NCBI GenBank assembly: GCA_016208315.1
Contig: JACQYF010000037.1
Location: 1-47,999 of the forward strand
DNA from: Chloroflexota bacterium
Lineage (GTDB): Bacteria; Chloroflexota; Anaerolineae; UBA4142
DNA length: 47,999 bases
Direction of reading: 5' to 3'
The notes below the pieces were generated by a model. The model saw nothing but the letters and a program-made list of their open reading frames with translations. It had not been told where the DNA came from and searched no databases. Each line of letters starts with the position of its first letter. The first letter of the stretch is position 1. This document shows, in pieces, positions 23,477 to 32,457 of this stretch. The position numbers and the translations under genes were made by a program.

Positions 23477-26400
23477 CTAGCATCGCTCCGACGCGTCCGC
23501 GATTGCCTGTTCGAGCGGCATCGCCTTGCCCGTGTGCCACGCCCTCTCGAACGTTTCTGCATCGAGTCGAGCGCGCGCGACAGCCACGCTCTCGTCGCAC
23601 GCCTTGCGTTCGGGGAGCGGCAGCACGAAACCGACCGCCGCGCGGAGTGCTTCGGCGGCGCCAAAGAGCCGAATCGCACGCTCCACATCGCCACGATGAT
23701 CGGCGACTTGGGCCAAGCCGACCAAGGCCTGGGCCGTCCGCGCTTGGTCTTGCGCTTGACGCGCCAGTGTCAAGCTTTCCGCGTACAGGTCGGCGGCGCG
23801 TTTGGCGTCGCCTTCGGCCATGGTTATATCTCCCAGATGACTCAGGCCGAGCGCAAGCAAACTCTTGTCGCCCTGTTGACGCGCGAGGGCGACGCTCTCT
23901 TCGAGGAGCGCGCGCCCTTCTTTCAGATCGCCCGAGACGAGCGCGCACACGCCCAGGTCGGCGACCACGACCACAATTTGCCGTTTGATCCCCAGTTCCC
24001 GGAAGATAACGAGACTCTCTTGGAGAAATGCGCGCGCCTGTGGAATGTTACCTTGGCTGTAGACGAGATTTCCCAAATTGGCGAGCGCGATGGCTATGCC
24101 GGTCTTGTCCTCCAACTCGCGCAGCCGCCGCAGGCCCTCCGCGTAGAATTGTTGGGCCTGCGGATAGTCTCCCTGACGCCCGGTCACCACCCCCAGGTTG
24201 TTGAGCGCCGTAGCCACGCGCCACTTGTCCCCCAGTTCGCGCTGCAAGTCCAGGCACTCTTGCTGAAGCTCGCGCGCCTGTTTGAGATCACCCAACTCCA
24301 TGACCGTGTTGCCCAGGTTGCCCAGCAATGCCGCGATGCCGGGTTTGTCTCCTTGGGCGCGCTTGACAGCCAGGCCTTGAGTCAAATACTCGACGGCTTG
24401 TCGGTGATCGCCTTGACTGCGCGCCAGGTTGCCAACGGCGTGCAGCGCGTCCGACCGCACCGTTGGCGATGCGCCGCTCCCCTCGCGCAACAACGTCTCT
24501 AACCACTGCCGTCCTTCATGCGAATGACCGCGCAGCATCCAGAAGCGCCACATCGCCTCGGCCAACTTTAGCCCCGACTCTGCATCCGCCGATTCGACCG
24601 ACCAACGCAACGCCGCACGAATATTGCCGTGCTCCGCCTCGACCCGCTCCAACCACACCGCTTGCTTTGCGCCGCGCATCTCCGGCTTGGCGCGCTCCGC
24701 GAACGCCAAGAAATAATTCAGGTGCTGCGCCCGCACGTGCGCCTCGTCGCCGGCTTGTCGCAATTTCTCTTCGGCATACTGCCGCACAAGCTCATGCATA
24801 TCGTATCGTCCGGAGGGGTCGCGGCGCAAGAGTGACTTGTCTACGAGAGCGGAAAGAGAATTCGTAATTTGTAACTGCGAAGCGTCCCTATGGGATTCGT
24901 AATTCGTAATTGCGCGAGTTGAATTTTGAATTACGAATTCTGAATTAAGAATTCCCCCGGCTGCGTCCGCGTCAAATCCTCCGCGCAACACCGCCACGTT
25001 CCTGAACGCGCGCTTTTCCTCGTCCGACAAAAGACGCCACGACCGGTCGAACACCGCGCGCAGACTGCGGTGCTCGGTGGGCGCATCGCGCAGCGGCGAC
25101 TGGAGGAAATCGAGACTGTTTTGAATTTCCTGCGCGATCTGCGCGCACGAAAAATCGCGCACCCACGCCGCGGCCAACTCAATCCCTAGCGGCACGCCTT
25201 CCACCAACTGGCACACGTGAACAACATACGGCGCTTGTTCGGCAAGCGCGAATCCCGGCTGCCGCCGCTGCGCGCACTGGGCGAACAAACGCACCGAATC
25301 AAAGGATGAAGGATGCGGGATGAAGGATGATGCGCCGCCTTCTGGCGGCGCATCATCCTTCATCCTTCCGCCTTCATCCTTTGGATAGGGCAGCCCCTTC
25401 ACCTCCACAATCCACTCCCACCGCGAGTCCAGCCGCTCGCGCGTCGTGACGATGATTTTGACCTCCGGCGCGTGTTCCAGCAGTTCGCCGACGAGACCGG
25501 CCCCGGAGAGCAGATGTTCAAAGCCATCCAGGATGACGAGGAGTTGCTTGTCACGCAAATAGTCGAAAACTTGCGCGGTGGGGTCTTGGCGACCGATGGA
25601 GAGATTCAAGGCGCGCGCCAATGTGGGCGCGAGCAGGTCGGGCAACGCAATGGGCATTAGGGAGACGAAATAAACTCCGTGCAGAAATTCCGCTCCGTTT
25701 TCCCGCGCGGCTTGAAGCGCCAGCCGCGTCTTGCCGATGCCACCCGGACCGACGAGCGTGACTAGCCGACAGGCCGGATTCGCGATCAGCGCGGCGATCC
25801 GGGCGCGTTCGTCCTCCCGACCGACAAATGACGTGGGCTGGGGTGGCAATTCAGGCGCGGGCATCGTCTCGGCGAGGCGGATGCGCTCGTACAAGCGCGT
25901 CGTCTCTGCCGAAGGCGCGATCCCCAGTTCGGCGGCGAGGACGCGGCGGCAGGTCTCATACTGCGCGTACGCCGCGCTGCGCTGCCCATCGTGCGCGAGG
26001 AAATTCATCAGATGCCGGTGCGCCTCCTCGCGCCACGGATCGAGTTCGAGCACCCGCCGCGCCAGCGCGATCCCTTCGCCGCGCCGCGGGGCGCCCTGCG
26101 CGGCGCAATCGGCAATCAAGCGGGAAAGGCGCGCGGCGGCGAGATCGTGCAGCCGCGTGCGCTGTGAGACCATCCACACTTCGAACTCGGGACAATTATG
26201 AGAGGGAGAGGGGGAGACGGGGAGACGGGGAGGATTTCTCCCACTCTCCCACTCTCCCTCTCTCCCCCTCTCGAATTGTTCTACATCTAGCGCATAGTCG
26301 TACGCGCGGTTGAACGCGACGGTCTGGGGCGTGGCAAGGAGAATGGGCGGAGTGGCGGGGATGCAGCGGGCGATGTCCCAGAGGGCGCGCGAGAGGTAAC

Positions 26401-26614
26401 GGAGCGCGCGGCGTTCGGGCCAATCGCACCAAAAGAGACCGGCGAGCTTGGCGCGCGATTGGGGCGCGCGGGTAAGGCCCAAGTACGCCAGCAACGCGGC
26501 GTACTTGCTGCTCTCGAAGGTGATCGGTTTGTCGCCCCACTCGATGTTCAGACCGCCGAGCAGCCGCAGGCGCAGAGTGCGCCGCACTGAGTTGGAGACG
26601 TCGCGCCTCGCCAT
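23477..26614 (-). CDS. Second SARP-like transcriptional activator (BTAD-NB-ARC-TPR)
   Basis: This 1,045-residue paralogue of the 17005 protein has the same layout: an OmpR-like winged helix (LRLRLLGGLNIEW, ESSKYAALLAYLGL), BTAD (LDPWREEAHRHLM, CRRVLAAELG), an NB-ARC ATPase with FVGRED, Walker A GPGGIGKT at 289-296, LLVILDGFEHLLSG and GVPLGIELAAAWV, then TPR repeats. The start ATG at 26614 has GGAGG upstream. Three repeat elements are translated in frame: about residues 113-141 (between DNA-binding domain and BTAD), 411-437 and 554-586, none in a conserved core. It sits in the middle of the exported-protein block and is divergent from the second small-protein gene. Confidence 0.85.
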   Translation of the reverse strand: MARRDVSNSVRRTLRLRLLGGLNIEWGDKPITFESSKYAALLAYLGLTRAPQSRAKLAGLFWCDWPERRALRYLSRALWDIARCIPATPPILLATPQTVAFNRAYDYALDVEQFERGREGEWESGRNPPRLPVSPSPSHNCPEFEVWMVSQRTRLHDLAAARLSRLIADCAAQGAPRRGEGIALARRVLELDPWREEAHRHLMNFLAHDGQRSAAYAQYETCRRVLAAELGIAPSAETTRLYERIRLAETMPAPELPPQPTSFVGREDERARIAALIANPACRLVTLVGPGGIGKTRLALQAARENGAEFLHGVYFVSLMPIALPDLLAPTLARALNLSIGRQDPTAQVFDYLRDKQLLVILDGFEHLLSGAGLVGELLEHAPEVKIIVTTRERLDSRWEWIVEVKGLPYPKDEGGRMKDDAPPEGGASSFIPHPSSFDSVRLFAQCAQRRQPGFALAEQAPYVVHVCQLVEGVPLGIELAAAWVRDFSCAQIAQEIQNSLDFLQSPLRDAPTEHRSLRAVFDRSWRLLSDEEKRAFRNVAVLRGGFDADAAGGILNSEFVIQNSTRAITNYESHRDASQLQITNSLSALVDKSLLRRDPSGRYDMHELVRQYAEEKLRQAGDEAHVRAQHLNYFLAFAERAKPEMRGAKQAVWLERVEAEHGNIRAALRWSVESADAESGLKLAEAMWRFWMLRGHSHEGRQWLETLLREGSGASPTVRSDALHAVGNLARSQGDHRQAVEYLTQGLAVKRAQGDKPGIAALLGNLGNTVMELGDLKQARELQQECLDLQRELGDKWRVATALNNLGVVTGRQGDYPQAQQFYAEGLRRLRELEDKTGIAIALANLGNLVYSQGNIPQARAFLQESLVIFRELGIKRQIVVVVADLGVCALVSGDLKEGRALLEESVALARQQGDKSLLALGLSHLGDITMAEGDAKRAADLYAESLTLARQAQDQARTAQALVGLAQVADHRGDVERAIRLFGAAEALRAAVGFVLPLPERKACDESVAVARARLDAETFERAWHTGKAMPLEQAIADASERC
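24858..24955. repeat. AATTC heptamer repeat inside the second SARP-like gene
   Basis: Groups of ATTCGTA, ATTTGTA, ATTCGTA and TGAATTA, CGAATTC, TGAATTA heptamers form an inverted arrangement. AT-rich and low complexity, it is translated in frame as a linker after the NB-ARC domain (LNSEFVIQNS ... NSLSALV). Confidence 0.65.
25302..25384. repeat. AGGATGA heptamer palindrome inside the second SARP-like gene
   Basis: AAAGGATGAAGG and GGATGAAGGATG on the left face CATCCTTCATCC and CTTCATCCTTT on the right, with a perfect GATGCGCCGCC-TTCT-GGCGGCGCATC stem at the centre. It is translated in frame as SSFIPHPSSF-type sequence. The same heptamer is found in tandem at 39687 and 40617. Confidence 0.75.
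26192..26278. repeat. GGGAGAC/CTCTCCCA palindrome inside the second SARP-like gene
   Basis: ACAATT begins and AATTGT ends an element whose left arm is GAGAGGGAGAGGGGGAGAC-like and right arm CTCCCACTCTCCC-like. It is translated in frame as an Arg/Gly then Pro/Ser-rich insert between the winged-helix domain and BTAD. Confidence 0.7.
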
Positions 26615-26689
26615 GACGGACCTCCGGCAAAACACTTTTCAAACACGCGTATGGTACGCTCGGAACCGTCAAGCCAATATCCCCTTTGT

Positions 26690-26702
26690 CATTATATCAC
26701 GA
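26690..26702 (+). promoter_or_regulatory. CATTATATCACGA motif, possible -10 region
   Basis: CATTATATCACGA before the 26723 gene matches CATTATAACACGA at 20132-20144 before the 20154 gene, differing at one base. Both lie 22-33 bp before the start of a member of the same small-protein family. It could contain a -10 box (TATATC / TATAAC) or another regulatory site. Confidence 0.35.
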
Positions 26703-26722
26703 AAGGGCCAGAGAGCGAAAAA

Positions 26723-26959
26723 ATGCCCACCGACTTTATCTTCGTGATTCGAATCTGGCAAGCGCCGCCTGCGCCGCCCGGCGAACCCGCGCCGTGGCGC
26801 GTCCTCGTCGAGGACCCGCGCAGCGGGCAGCGTTGGGGGTTTGGCGACCCTTCGGCAGACTCAGGGCAGGTTTTGCGCGCGCTGTTTGATTGCCTGCAAC
26901 ACATCGCGGAGCCAGCGCGAGCGAACGAAACAACGGCCCACGCGCCCAGCCATCAATAA
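26723..26959 (+). CDS. Small conserved protein, member 2 (with repeat insertion)
   Basis: This 78-residue soluble protein is very close to member 3 (32458): both read FVIRIWQAPPAPP, then PAPWRVLVEDPRSGQRWGFG, ending in ALFDxLQHIA. Between GFGD and ALFD, member 2 has ten residues (PSADSGQVLR) where member 3 has two. The extra DNA resembles a dispersed repeat, so it documents an in-frame repeat insertion. The ribosome site is weak (GAGAG). It is divergent from the second SARP-like gene and precedes the secreted metalloprotease 27054. Function unknown. Confidence 0.7.
   Translation: MPTDFIFVIRIWQAPPAPPGEPAPWRVLVEDPRSGQRWGFGDPSADSGQVLRALFDCLQHIAEPARANETTAHAPSHQ
26849..26878. repeat. In-frame insertion of a dispersed repeat
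   Basis: CCTTCGGCAGACTCAGGGCAGG replaces ATGCCT of the near-identical paralogue at 32458, giving a net gain of 24 bp (8 codons). The inserted sequence is related to the inverted form of the CCTGAGCGAAGTCGAAGGGT repeat seen at 30329 and 11948. Confidence 0.55.
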
Positions 26960-26995
26960 ACGCCATGGCGCAAAAGCAAGTTTTACGGTATTGCC

Positions 26996-27029
26996 AACAA
27001 ACGTTGAGTAAACGCGCCTATCGTGCAAT
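26996..27029 (+). promoter_or_regulatory. SARP-type promoter before the secreted metalloprotease
   Basis: AACAAACGT (26996-27004) and AGTAAACGC (27007-27015) are direct repeats with 11-bp period, six of nine bases alike. Eight bases (GCCTATCG) follow and then TGCAAT at 27024-27029 as -10. The geometry is the same as at 20083 and 41135; the first repeat is degenerate. Confidence 0.5.
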
Positions 27030-27053
27030 CAAGCAGCAGGGGAGGTTGGAAAA

Positions 27054-30000
27054 ATGCAAACACGTTACATTCGGCGCGGCGTCACGATGGCACTCCTTGG
27101 ATTGTTCGCGCCGACGGCGGCGCCGGGGCTGACGCCCGTGAGCGCGCAGAGCACGGGCACGACCACGCGCGTTTCGGTTCGCTCGGATGGCACACAGGCA
27201 TCCGGTGCGCAACCTGCCATCTCCACCAGTGGACGCTATGTTGCATTTGCGTCGGGTCACAATGGTCTAGTCCCAGGTGACACGAATGGCGTCGGAGACA
27301 TCTTCGTCCACGACCGCGACTCGGACGCCGATGGCATCTTCGATGAACCTGGAGCCATGACGAACACGCGCGTCTCGGTGCGCTCCGACGGCACGCAAGC
27401 AAATGGCGTCTCCCAATATCCGTCCATCTCTGCCAACGGGCGACATGTGGCCTTCGTGTCAGACGCAACCAACCTGGTTACCGGTGATACGAACGGGAGG
27501 TCGGACATCTTCGTCCATGATCGAGATGTGGACGCTGATGGCGTTTTCGATGAGCCGGGACAGGTCAACACCACGCGAGTCTCGGTGCCGTCCGATGGGA
27601 CGCAGGGAACCTCGCCGACCGCGTATGGCGCTTATTATCCCTCCATCTCCGCCGATGGGCGCTATGTTACTTTCTACGCGGCTTTTAGTAACTTGGTCGC
27701 CGGTGACTGGGGGAATTACGACATTTTCGTCCACGACCGCGACGCCGATGCCGATGGCATCTTCGATCAATGGGGAGGCATCATCACCACGCTTGTCTCG
27801 GTTCACTCGAACGGCACGCGAGGAAACGCAGACTCTTATTTCCCGTCTATCTCCGCTGACGGACGGTATATATCCTTCTACTCTCTTTCCACTAATCTTA
27901 TTGGCAGCGATCTAGATCACGATGGCTATTGCGAGACGGAGGAAGGTTGCGACACGAACGGGGCGCGCGACATTTTCGTCTACGATAGGCAAACTGGGCA
28001 AACCACACGTGAGTCCGTCCGCTCCAATGGCGCGCAGTCGAACCATGACTCGTACTTTTCATCCATCTCTGGCGACGGTCGCTATGTTGCGTTTTCGTCC
28101 TTTGCAAGCAACCTGGTGGATGGCGACACGAATAATGTCGCAGACGTCTTTGTCCGCGACCGCCAGATGGGGCAAACGACGCGCGTCTCGGTTCATTCCA
28201 ACGGCACACAAGGAAATGGACGTTCGGCTGGGATTTACACCGGCGAGTTTGTAATCTCGATTTCCGCGGATGGGCGCTATGTCGCGTATACGTCTGAAGC
28301 CACCAATTTGTCGGGCGAGGACGACACGAACGGAAAGAGAGATGTCTTTGTCCATAATCGGCAGGCCGGGCAAACCACGCGCGTCTCGGTCCACACTAAC
28401 GGTACACAAGGAAATAATGATTCTGACTACGCCGCGCTCTCGGGCGATGGACGCTATATCGCGTTCCACTCTTTGGCAGATAACTTGGTAAGCGGAGATA
28501 CGAATGGGGCGTGGGATGTCTTTGTCCGCGACCGTGGTCCGCAGATTGACCTGTCCGTAGATTCGGTCATTCCCATTCAGGTACTCGAAGGACAGCCGCT
28601 TGTCAAGGACAAAGCCACCGCCGTCAAAGCCGTTATCCGCAAGAACAGTGTCGAGGCGGTCAACAATGTCTCGGCGCAAGTCACCTACGGGACCTCGACC
28701 CTTTCCACCTTTTATGTCGCCGATGCCGCGAACATCAACGCGCAATACGCGCTCGTCGCCGACAACGCGACCTATCCGCTCAACTTTGCCACGACGGAGG
28801 TCACCAAGACGATTTACTTTTTCGGCAGCGCGCTCGCGCCGACGGGCAGCGCGTTCCAGGCATCGGTGACGGTGGATTCCCTCGGCGCCTTTGCCGAGAG
28901 TGACGAGACGAACAACACGACGGCATCGGCGTCGGTCGCCGTACACGAGACCAACTTTTCGGGTTGGGCATTGTTCCCCGCGCTCTATCTCAACTACTTT
29001 CGAGCCGATTGGGGCGCGACACCGCTCGCAGATTTTGATTCCTACTATCTATCCAGCGCCGAGTTCATAAAAGGTGTGTATCCCATCTCCGCGCCGAACT
29101 TTCGTCCCAGCAAGAGCCTGGTGGGTGCCAGTACCACTGCCTATCGCGGCGGCGATGGGAAGTTGAGCAATGCCGAACTCATCAACTGGTGGCAGGACGC
29201 GCTCACACTCGCGCGGCTGGCAAAGCCCGGGACCGATCGCTTCGTCGCCGCGTTCCCGCAAGGTTGGTTTGCCGCGACGACGACCCAACTGACAAATTCT
29301 AGTGGCGTCTCGTATCGCATGTTGCCCATGCTGGTACTCGCGGAATCTGGGGCGAACGTTCTACCCAATGGAGAGTCGCCCGGAACTGTCGCGCACGAGA
29401 TCGGGCATTCGTATGGATTGGATCGGGACTGCGAGGAATACGATGCCTGTAACCCCAACCGCAAAGACAACATTGGCAACTATGCCGCGACGGGGCTTTG
29501 GGTGGAGAAACGCATTCCGATTGAGGTGACCGCCACCCGCAAGGTCTACTGCTTCATGGGTGCGACTGCCAATGAATTCTGGATTGACGCAGAGGACTAT
29601 GCCAAACTGCTCAACGATCAAAGGACGACCGTCCCCGTGCGCCGCCCCGCGAACAATCAAGCCATTCTCGCCGTCGGCACCTTTTACGGCGCCGGCGCGG
29701 TGACGCTCGACAACTGGTACGTCCTGTCTGACGCAAAACTCACCCCGCTCGCGACCGGTCCCTACACCTTCGAGTATCAGGACGCGGGCGGCGGCGTGCT
29801 AGACCAAATCAATTTCGGCGTGTCCTTCACGGTGGAAGGTTCCAGCACACCGCTGACCGAAGCCCCGTTCGTGTTCACGATTCCCTACGTCGCGGGCACG
29901 CGCAAAATCGTCGTCAAGTACAACGGGACGCCTCAAGCAGAAAAACTCGTCAGCGCGAACGCGCCCACGGTGACCGTCACTGCGCCCAACGGCGGCGAGA

Positions 30001-30281
30001 CGCTCAACAATCAGACGACAGTGCAGTGGACGGGGAGTGATGTAGACGGCGGTCCGTTGTATTACGCCGTGCTGTACAGCGCGGACAACGGAGCGAACTG
30101 GGAGACGTTGGCGGCGGATCTGACGGCGACGAATTACGCGTGGAATCTATCGGGGCTGCCGGTGGGGTCGCAGTATCGCGTCAAGGTGCTCGCGACGGAT
30201 GGATTCAACACCGGCGACGATGTGTCGAACGCGTCGTTCGCGATTGGGTGGGAACTCTACTTGCCGCTCATTCGGCGGTAG
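27054..30281 (+). CDS. Secreted TolB-propeller/CARDB protein with metzincin-like protease domain
   Basis: This 1,075-residue exported protein has a signal peptide (about 1-34, VSA-QS) and then about seven TolB/PD40 propeller repeats to residue ~490. Each repeat reads RVSVRSDGTQ, ISADGRYVAFxS, NLVxGDTNG, DIFVHDR. A CARDB-type beta sandwich follows (IQVLEGQPLVKDKATAVK, then FAESDETNNTT). Then comes a metalloprotease-like domain with HEIGHSYGLDRD at residues 781-792 and a later YCFMG that may be the Met-turn. The C-terminal module (APNGGETL, DVDGGPLYYAVLYS) is shared with 42262. The last residues are ELYLPLIRR. The third zinc ligand of a classic HExxHxxGxxH is not His here but Arg, with Asp nearby, so activity is uncertain. 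Ribosome site GGGGAGG. Confidence 0.8.
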   Translation: MQTRYIRRGVTMALLGLFAPTAAPGLTPVSAQSTGTTTRVSVRSDGTQASGAQPAISTSGRYVAFASGHNGLVPGDTNGVGDIFVHDRDSDADGIFDEPGAMTNTRVSVRSDGTQANGVSQYPSISANGRHVAFVSDATNLVTGDTNGRSDIFVHDRDVDADGVFDEPGQVNTTRVSVPSDGTQGTSPTAYGAYYPSISADGRYVTFYAAFSNLVAGDWGNYDIFVHDRDADADGIFDQWGGIITTLVSVHSNGTRGNADSYFPSISADGRYISFYSLSTNLIGSDLDHDGYCETEEGCDTNGARDIFVYDRQTGQTTRESVRSNGAQSNHDSYFSSISGDGRYVAFSSFASNLVDGDTNNVADVFVRDRQMGQTTRVSVHSNGTQGNGRSAGIYTGEFVISISADGRYVAYTSEATNLSGEDDTNGKRDVFVHNRQAGQTTRVSVHTNGTQGNNDSDYAALSGDGRYIAFHSLADNLVSGDTNGAWDVFVRDRGPQIDLSVDSVIPIQVLEGQPLVKDKATAVKAVIRKNSVEAVNNVSAQVTYGTSTLSTFYVADAANINAQYALVADNATYPLNFATTEVTKTIYFFGSALAPTGSAFQASVTVDSLGAFAESDETNNTTASASVAVHETNFSGWALFPALYLNYFRADWGATPLADFDSYYLSSAEFIKGVYPISAPNFRPSKSLVGASTTAYRGGDGKLSNAELINWWQDALTLARLAKPGTDRFVAAFPQGWFAATTTQLTNSSGVSYRMLPMLVLAESGANVLPNGESPGTVAHEIGHSYGLDRDCEEYDACNPNRKDNIGNYAATGLWVEKRIPIEVTATRKVYCFMGATANEFWIDAEDYAKLLNDQRTTVPVRRPANNQAILAVGTFYGAGAVTLDNWYVLSDAKLTPLATGPYTFEYQDAGGGVLDQINFGVSFTVEGSSTPLTEAPFVFTIPYVAGTRKIVVKYNGTPQAEKLVSANAPTVTVTAPNGGETLNNQTTVQWTGSDVDGGPLYYAVLYSADNGANWETLAADLTATNYAWNLSGLPVGSQYRVKVLATDGFNTGDDVSNASFAIGWELYLPLIRR

Positions 30282-30283
30282 GC

Positions 30284-30357
30284 GGAAGTTGGAAGTTAGA
30301 AGTTGGACGTTAGAAGTTAGAGGCCTGCCCTGAGCGAAGTCGAAGGGTTGGGGATTG
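30284..30357. repeat. GGAAGTT heptamers plus AGCGAAGTCGAAGGGT repeat
   Basis: The 88-bp gap between two exported-protein genes consists almost entirely of GAAGTTG/GAAGTTA heptamers, then CCTGAGCGAAGTCGAAGGGT, then GGGGATTGGCGGTTGG. No promoter is apparent, so the downstream gene is probably read through from 27054. Confidence 0.7.
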
Positions 30358-30369
30358 GCGGTTGGAAGA

Positions 30370-32442
30370 ATGATCAAGCCCAAACACTTGCGCGCAGCAC
30401 TCGCACTTGGACTGGTTCTGTTGTTACTGGCGCCCAGCGCATCTCGCGCCGATGCAACGCCCACTCACTACGTCGCGCCCACCGGCGCCGACAGCGGCGA
30501 TTGCGGCGACTCGAACAATCCCTGCCGCACGGTGCAATACGCGCTTGACCAAGCCGGCAGCGGCGACACGGTCAAGGTCGCCGCCGGCACATACACCGGC
30601 AGTGGAACCGAAGTCGTCAATATCGCCAAGAACATCACGCTGCTTGGCGGCTATGCCCCGCCCGATTGGACGACCAGTAACCCCCAAGCGAACACGACGA
30701 TTCTGGATGGACAGAACGCGCGGCGCGTGATCCTGATCGCCAGTAATACCGCCGTCACTCTGGAGGGCTTGCAGATCGTCAATGGTTGGGGCGGCGGTCT
30801 CTCGGCCTCTTATTGCGCCATCGTCTTGACCCACAATCTTTTTCGCGACAATTCCGCGTACGGCGGCGCAGATTTATACGAGTGTGCCGCGACTGTGACC
30901 TACAACACCTTCGAGCGCAACACGTCAGAGTCAGGCGGCGGGATGGATGTCACCTGGGGCGATCTTACCTTGAGCCACAATACATTTCTCAACAACACCG
31001 CCACCAGGTATGGCGGCGGATTGAAAACCGGCGGCATCGGCGCTGGGCATACCTACTCCATTACCCACAACATCTTTCAGGGCAACGTGGCGAGCGCAAC
31101 CCGCAGCGGCTATGGTGGTGGCGCGCGTGTGACGAGCACAAGCGGTGCTACAGTTGTGATCAGCAACAACCAGTTCTTGCAGAACGTGGCTTCGTCGTCT
31201 ACCACCACGGATACCGATGGAGGAAGAGGCGGCGGGCTGTACATGATCGGCCCCGCCACCATCTCCGATAATCTCTTTCAGGACAACTGGGGGGCGACTG
31301 CCAACAACATCCCCGGCTACGGCGGCGGTCTCTTTCTCTACGGCGCGAGCCAGATCCAAGGCAATCGCATCCTGGGCAACCGCGCCGCGCTCAATGCCGG
31401 CAGCAACTATACGCTAGAGGCATTCGGCGGCGGAGTATTTGTCTACGAAGGCAGCAGCGTGACGATGCAGAACAACATCATCGCCGGCAACGGGTACTGC
31501 GCGAACTGCAATTGGAACTCGAACGCCGAATGGTACCGTGGCGGCGGCGCCGTCGCCGTCCGCGGCGGCTATTCCGCATCACCACCCAACACCCAATTGT
31601 CGCTCTACCACAACACCATTGCCGACAATCAATCCTCCGCGGTTCTCAACAAGTACGGCGCATCGCTCTCGATGAGCCACAATATTCTCTCGGGGCACAA
31701 CTTTGACCTGACGAATGTGCGAACGGACAATGGCGTCTGCCCTACCACCTCCGCCGACTACACACTCTGGTTCCCCGCGCGGGATGTGCTGGTGCGCGAT
31801 ACGAAGAACCAGTGCGCCGCACCGACCACCACCCACGATTTCACCGGCGATCCCGCATTCACCGCCAGTCCTTCGAGTTCGCCAGACTTCCGAAGTCTCC
31901 GAGACTTCGGAAGTCTGGCGAGCGCGGCGGACAACTATCACCTCGGCGTGACTTCGGCGGCGATTGACAAGGGGCCCGGCGTCGGCGTGACCACCGACAT
32001 TGACGGTAACCCGCGTCCTGCCGGCGCGGCATACGATCTCGGCGCGGACGAATACAGCAATGTAAACCTCGCGACCTCGACCAAGAGCGCGAGTCCGCTG
32101 GAGGCGAACTTGGGCGAAACCGTCACCTTCACCATCGTGCTGCGGAACACCGGCGCCAGCAATTCTACGAACACCGCGCTCACGGACGCAATTCCCGCGC
32201 ACACGACCTACGTCCCCGGCAGCGCGACCGCCACGTCGGGAACGGTCGGCGACACGAACGGAATCAGTTGGACCGGCACAGTCGTTCCGAATCAGCCGGT
32301 CACCATCACGTTTCAGGTCACCGTGAACCAAGCGGTCGTCGTCAAGAACACGGCGGTCATCACGGATGGGAATGGCGTCGTGTTGAATCGCGACGCGTTG
32401 GTGAATGCCAAGCGGATGTATCTGCCGCTGGTGGCGAAGTAA
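30370..32442 (+). CDS. Secreted right-handed beta-helix protein with DUF11 and YLPLV tail
   Basis: This 690-residue exported protein has a signal peptide to about residue 26 (SRA-DA). The mature part starts YVAPTGADSGDCGDSNNPCR and TVQYALDQAGSGDTVKVAAG, the common beginning of pectate-lyase-like beta-helix proteins (DUF1565 type). About ten helix rungs follow with N-x-F/I-x-x-N and GGG motifs, then a closing DIDGNPRP ... DLGADEY typical of choice-of-anchor Q proteins. A DUF11 repeat comes next (PLEANLGETVTFTIVLRNTG), and the C-terminus is MYLPLVAK. A perfect inverted repeat (31879-31921) is translated within it. It is likely a surface or extracellular carbohydrate-binding or adhesive protein; no catalytic residues were identified. 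Confidence 0.8.
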   Translation: MIKPKHLRAALALGLVLLLLAPSASRADATPTHYVAPTGADSGDCGDSNNPCRTVQYALDQAGSGDTVKVAAGTYTGSGTEVVNIAKNITLLGGYAPPDWTTSNPQANTTILDGQNARRVILIASNTAVTLEGLQIVNGWGGGLSASYCAIVLTHNLFRDNSAYGGADLYECAATVTYNTFERNTSESGGGMDVTWGDLTLSHNTFLNNTATRYGGGLKTGGIGAGHTYSITHNIFQGNVASATRSGYGGGARVTSTSGATVVISNNQFLQNVASSSTTTDTDGGRGGGLYMIGPATISDNLFQDNWGATANNIPGYGGGLFLYGASQIQGNRILGNRAALNAGSNYTLEAFGGGVFVYEGSSVTMQNNIIAGNGYCANCNWNSNAEWYRGGGAVAVRGGYSASPPNTQLSLYHNTIADNQSSAVLNKYGASLSMSHNILSGHNFDLTNVRTDNGVCPTTSADYTLWFPARDVLVRDTKNQCAAPTTTHDFTGDPAFTASPSSSPDFRSLRDFGSLASAADNYHLGVTSAAIDKGPGVGVTTDIDGNPRPAGAAYDLGADEYSNVNLATSTKSASPLEANLGETVTFTIVLRNTGASNSTNTALTDAIPAHTTYVPGSATATSGTVGDTNGISWTGTVVPNQPVTITFQVTVNQAVVVKNTAVITDGNGVVLNRDALVNAKRMYLPLVAK
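31879..31921. repeat. Perfect inverted repeat inside the beta-helix gene
   Basis: CGCCAGACTTCCGAAGTCTC is followed by C and its exact complement GAGACTTCGGAAGTCTGGCG. It is translated in frame as SPDFRSLRDFGSLA at the end of the beta-helix. The arms are 20 bp and perfectly matched, suggesting a recent insertion. Confidence 0.75.
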
Positions 32443-32457
32443 ATGGAGGTTGGAAAA

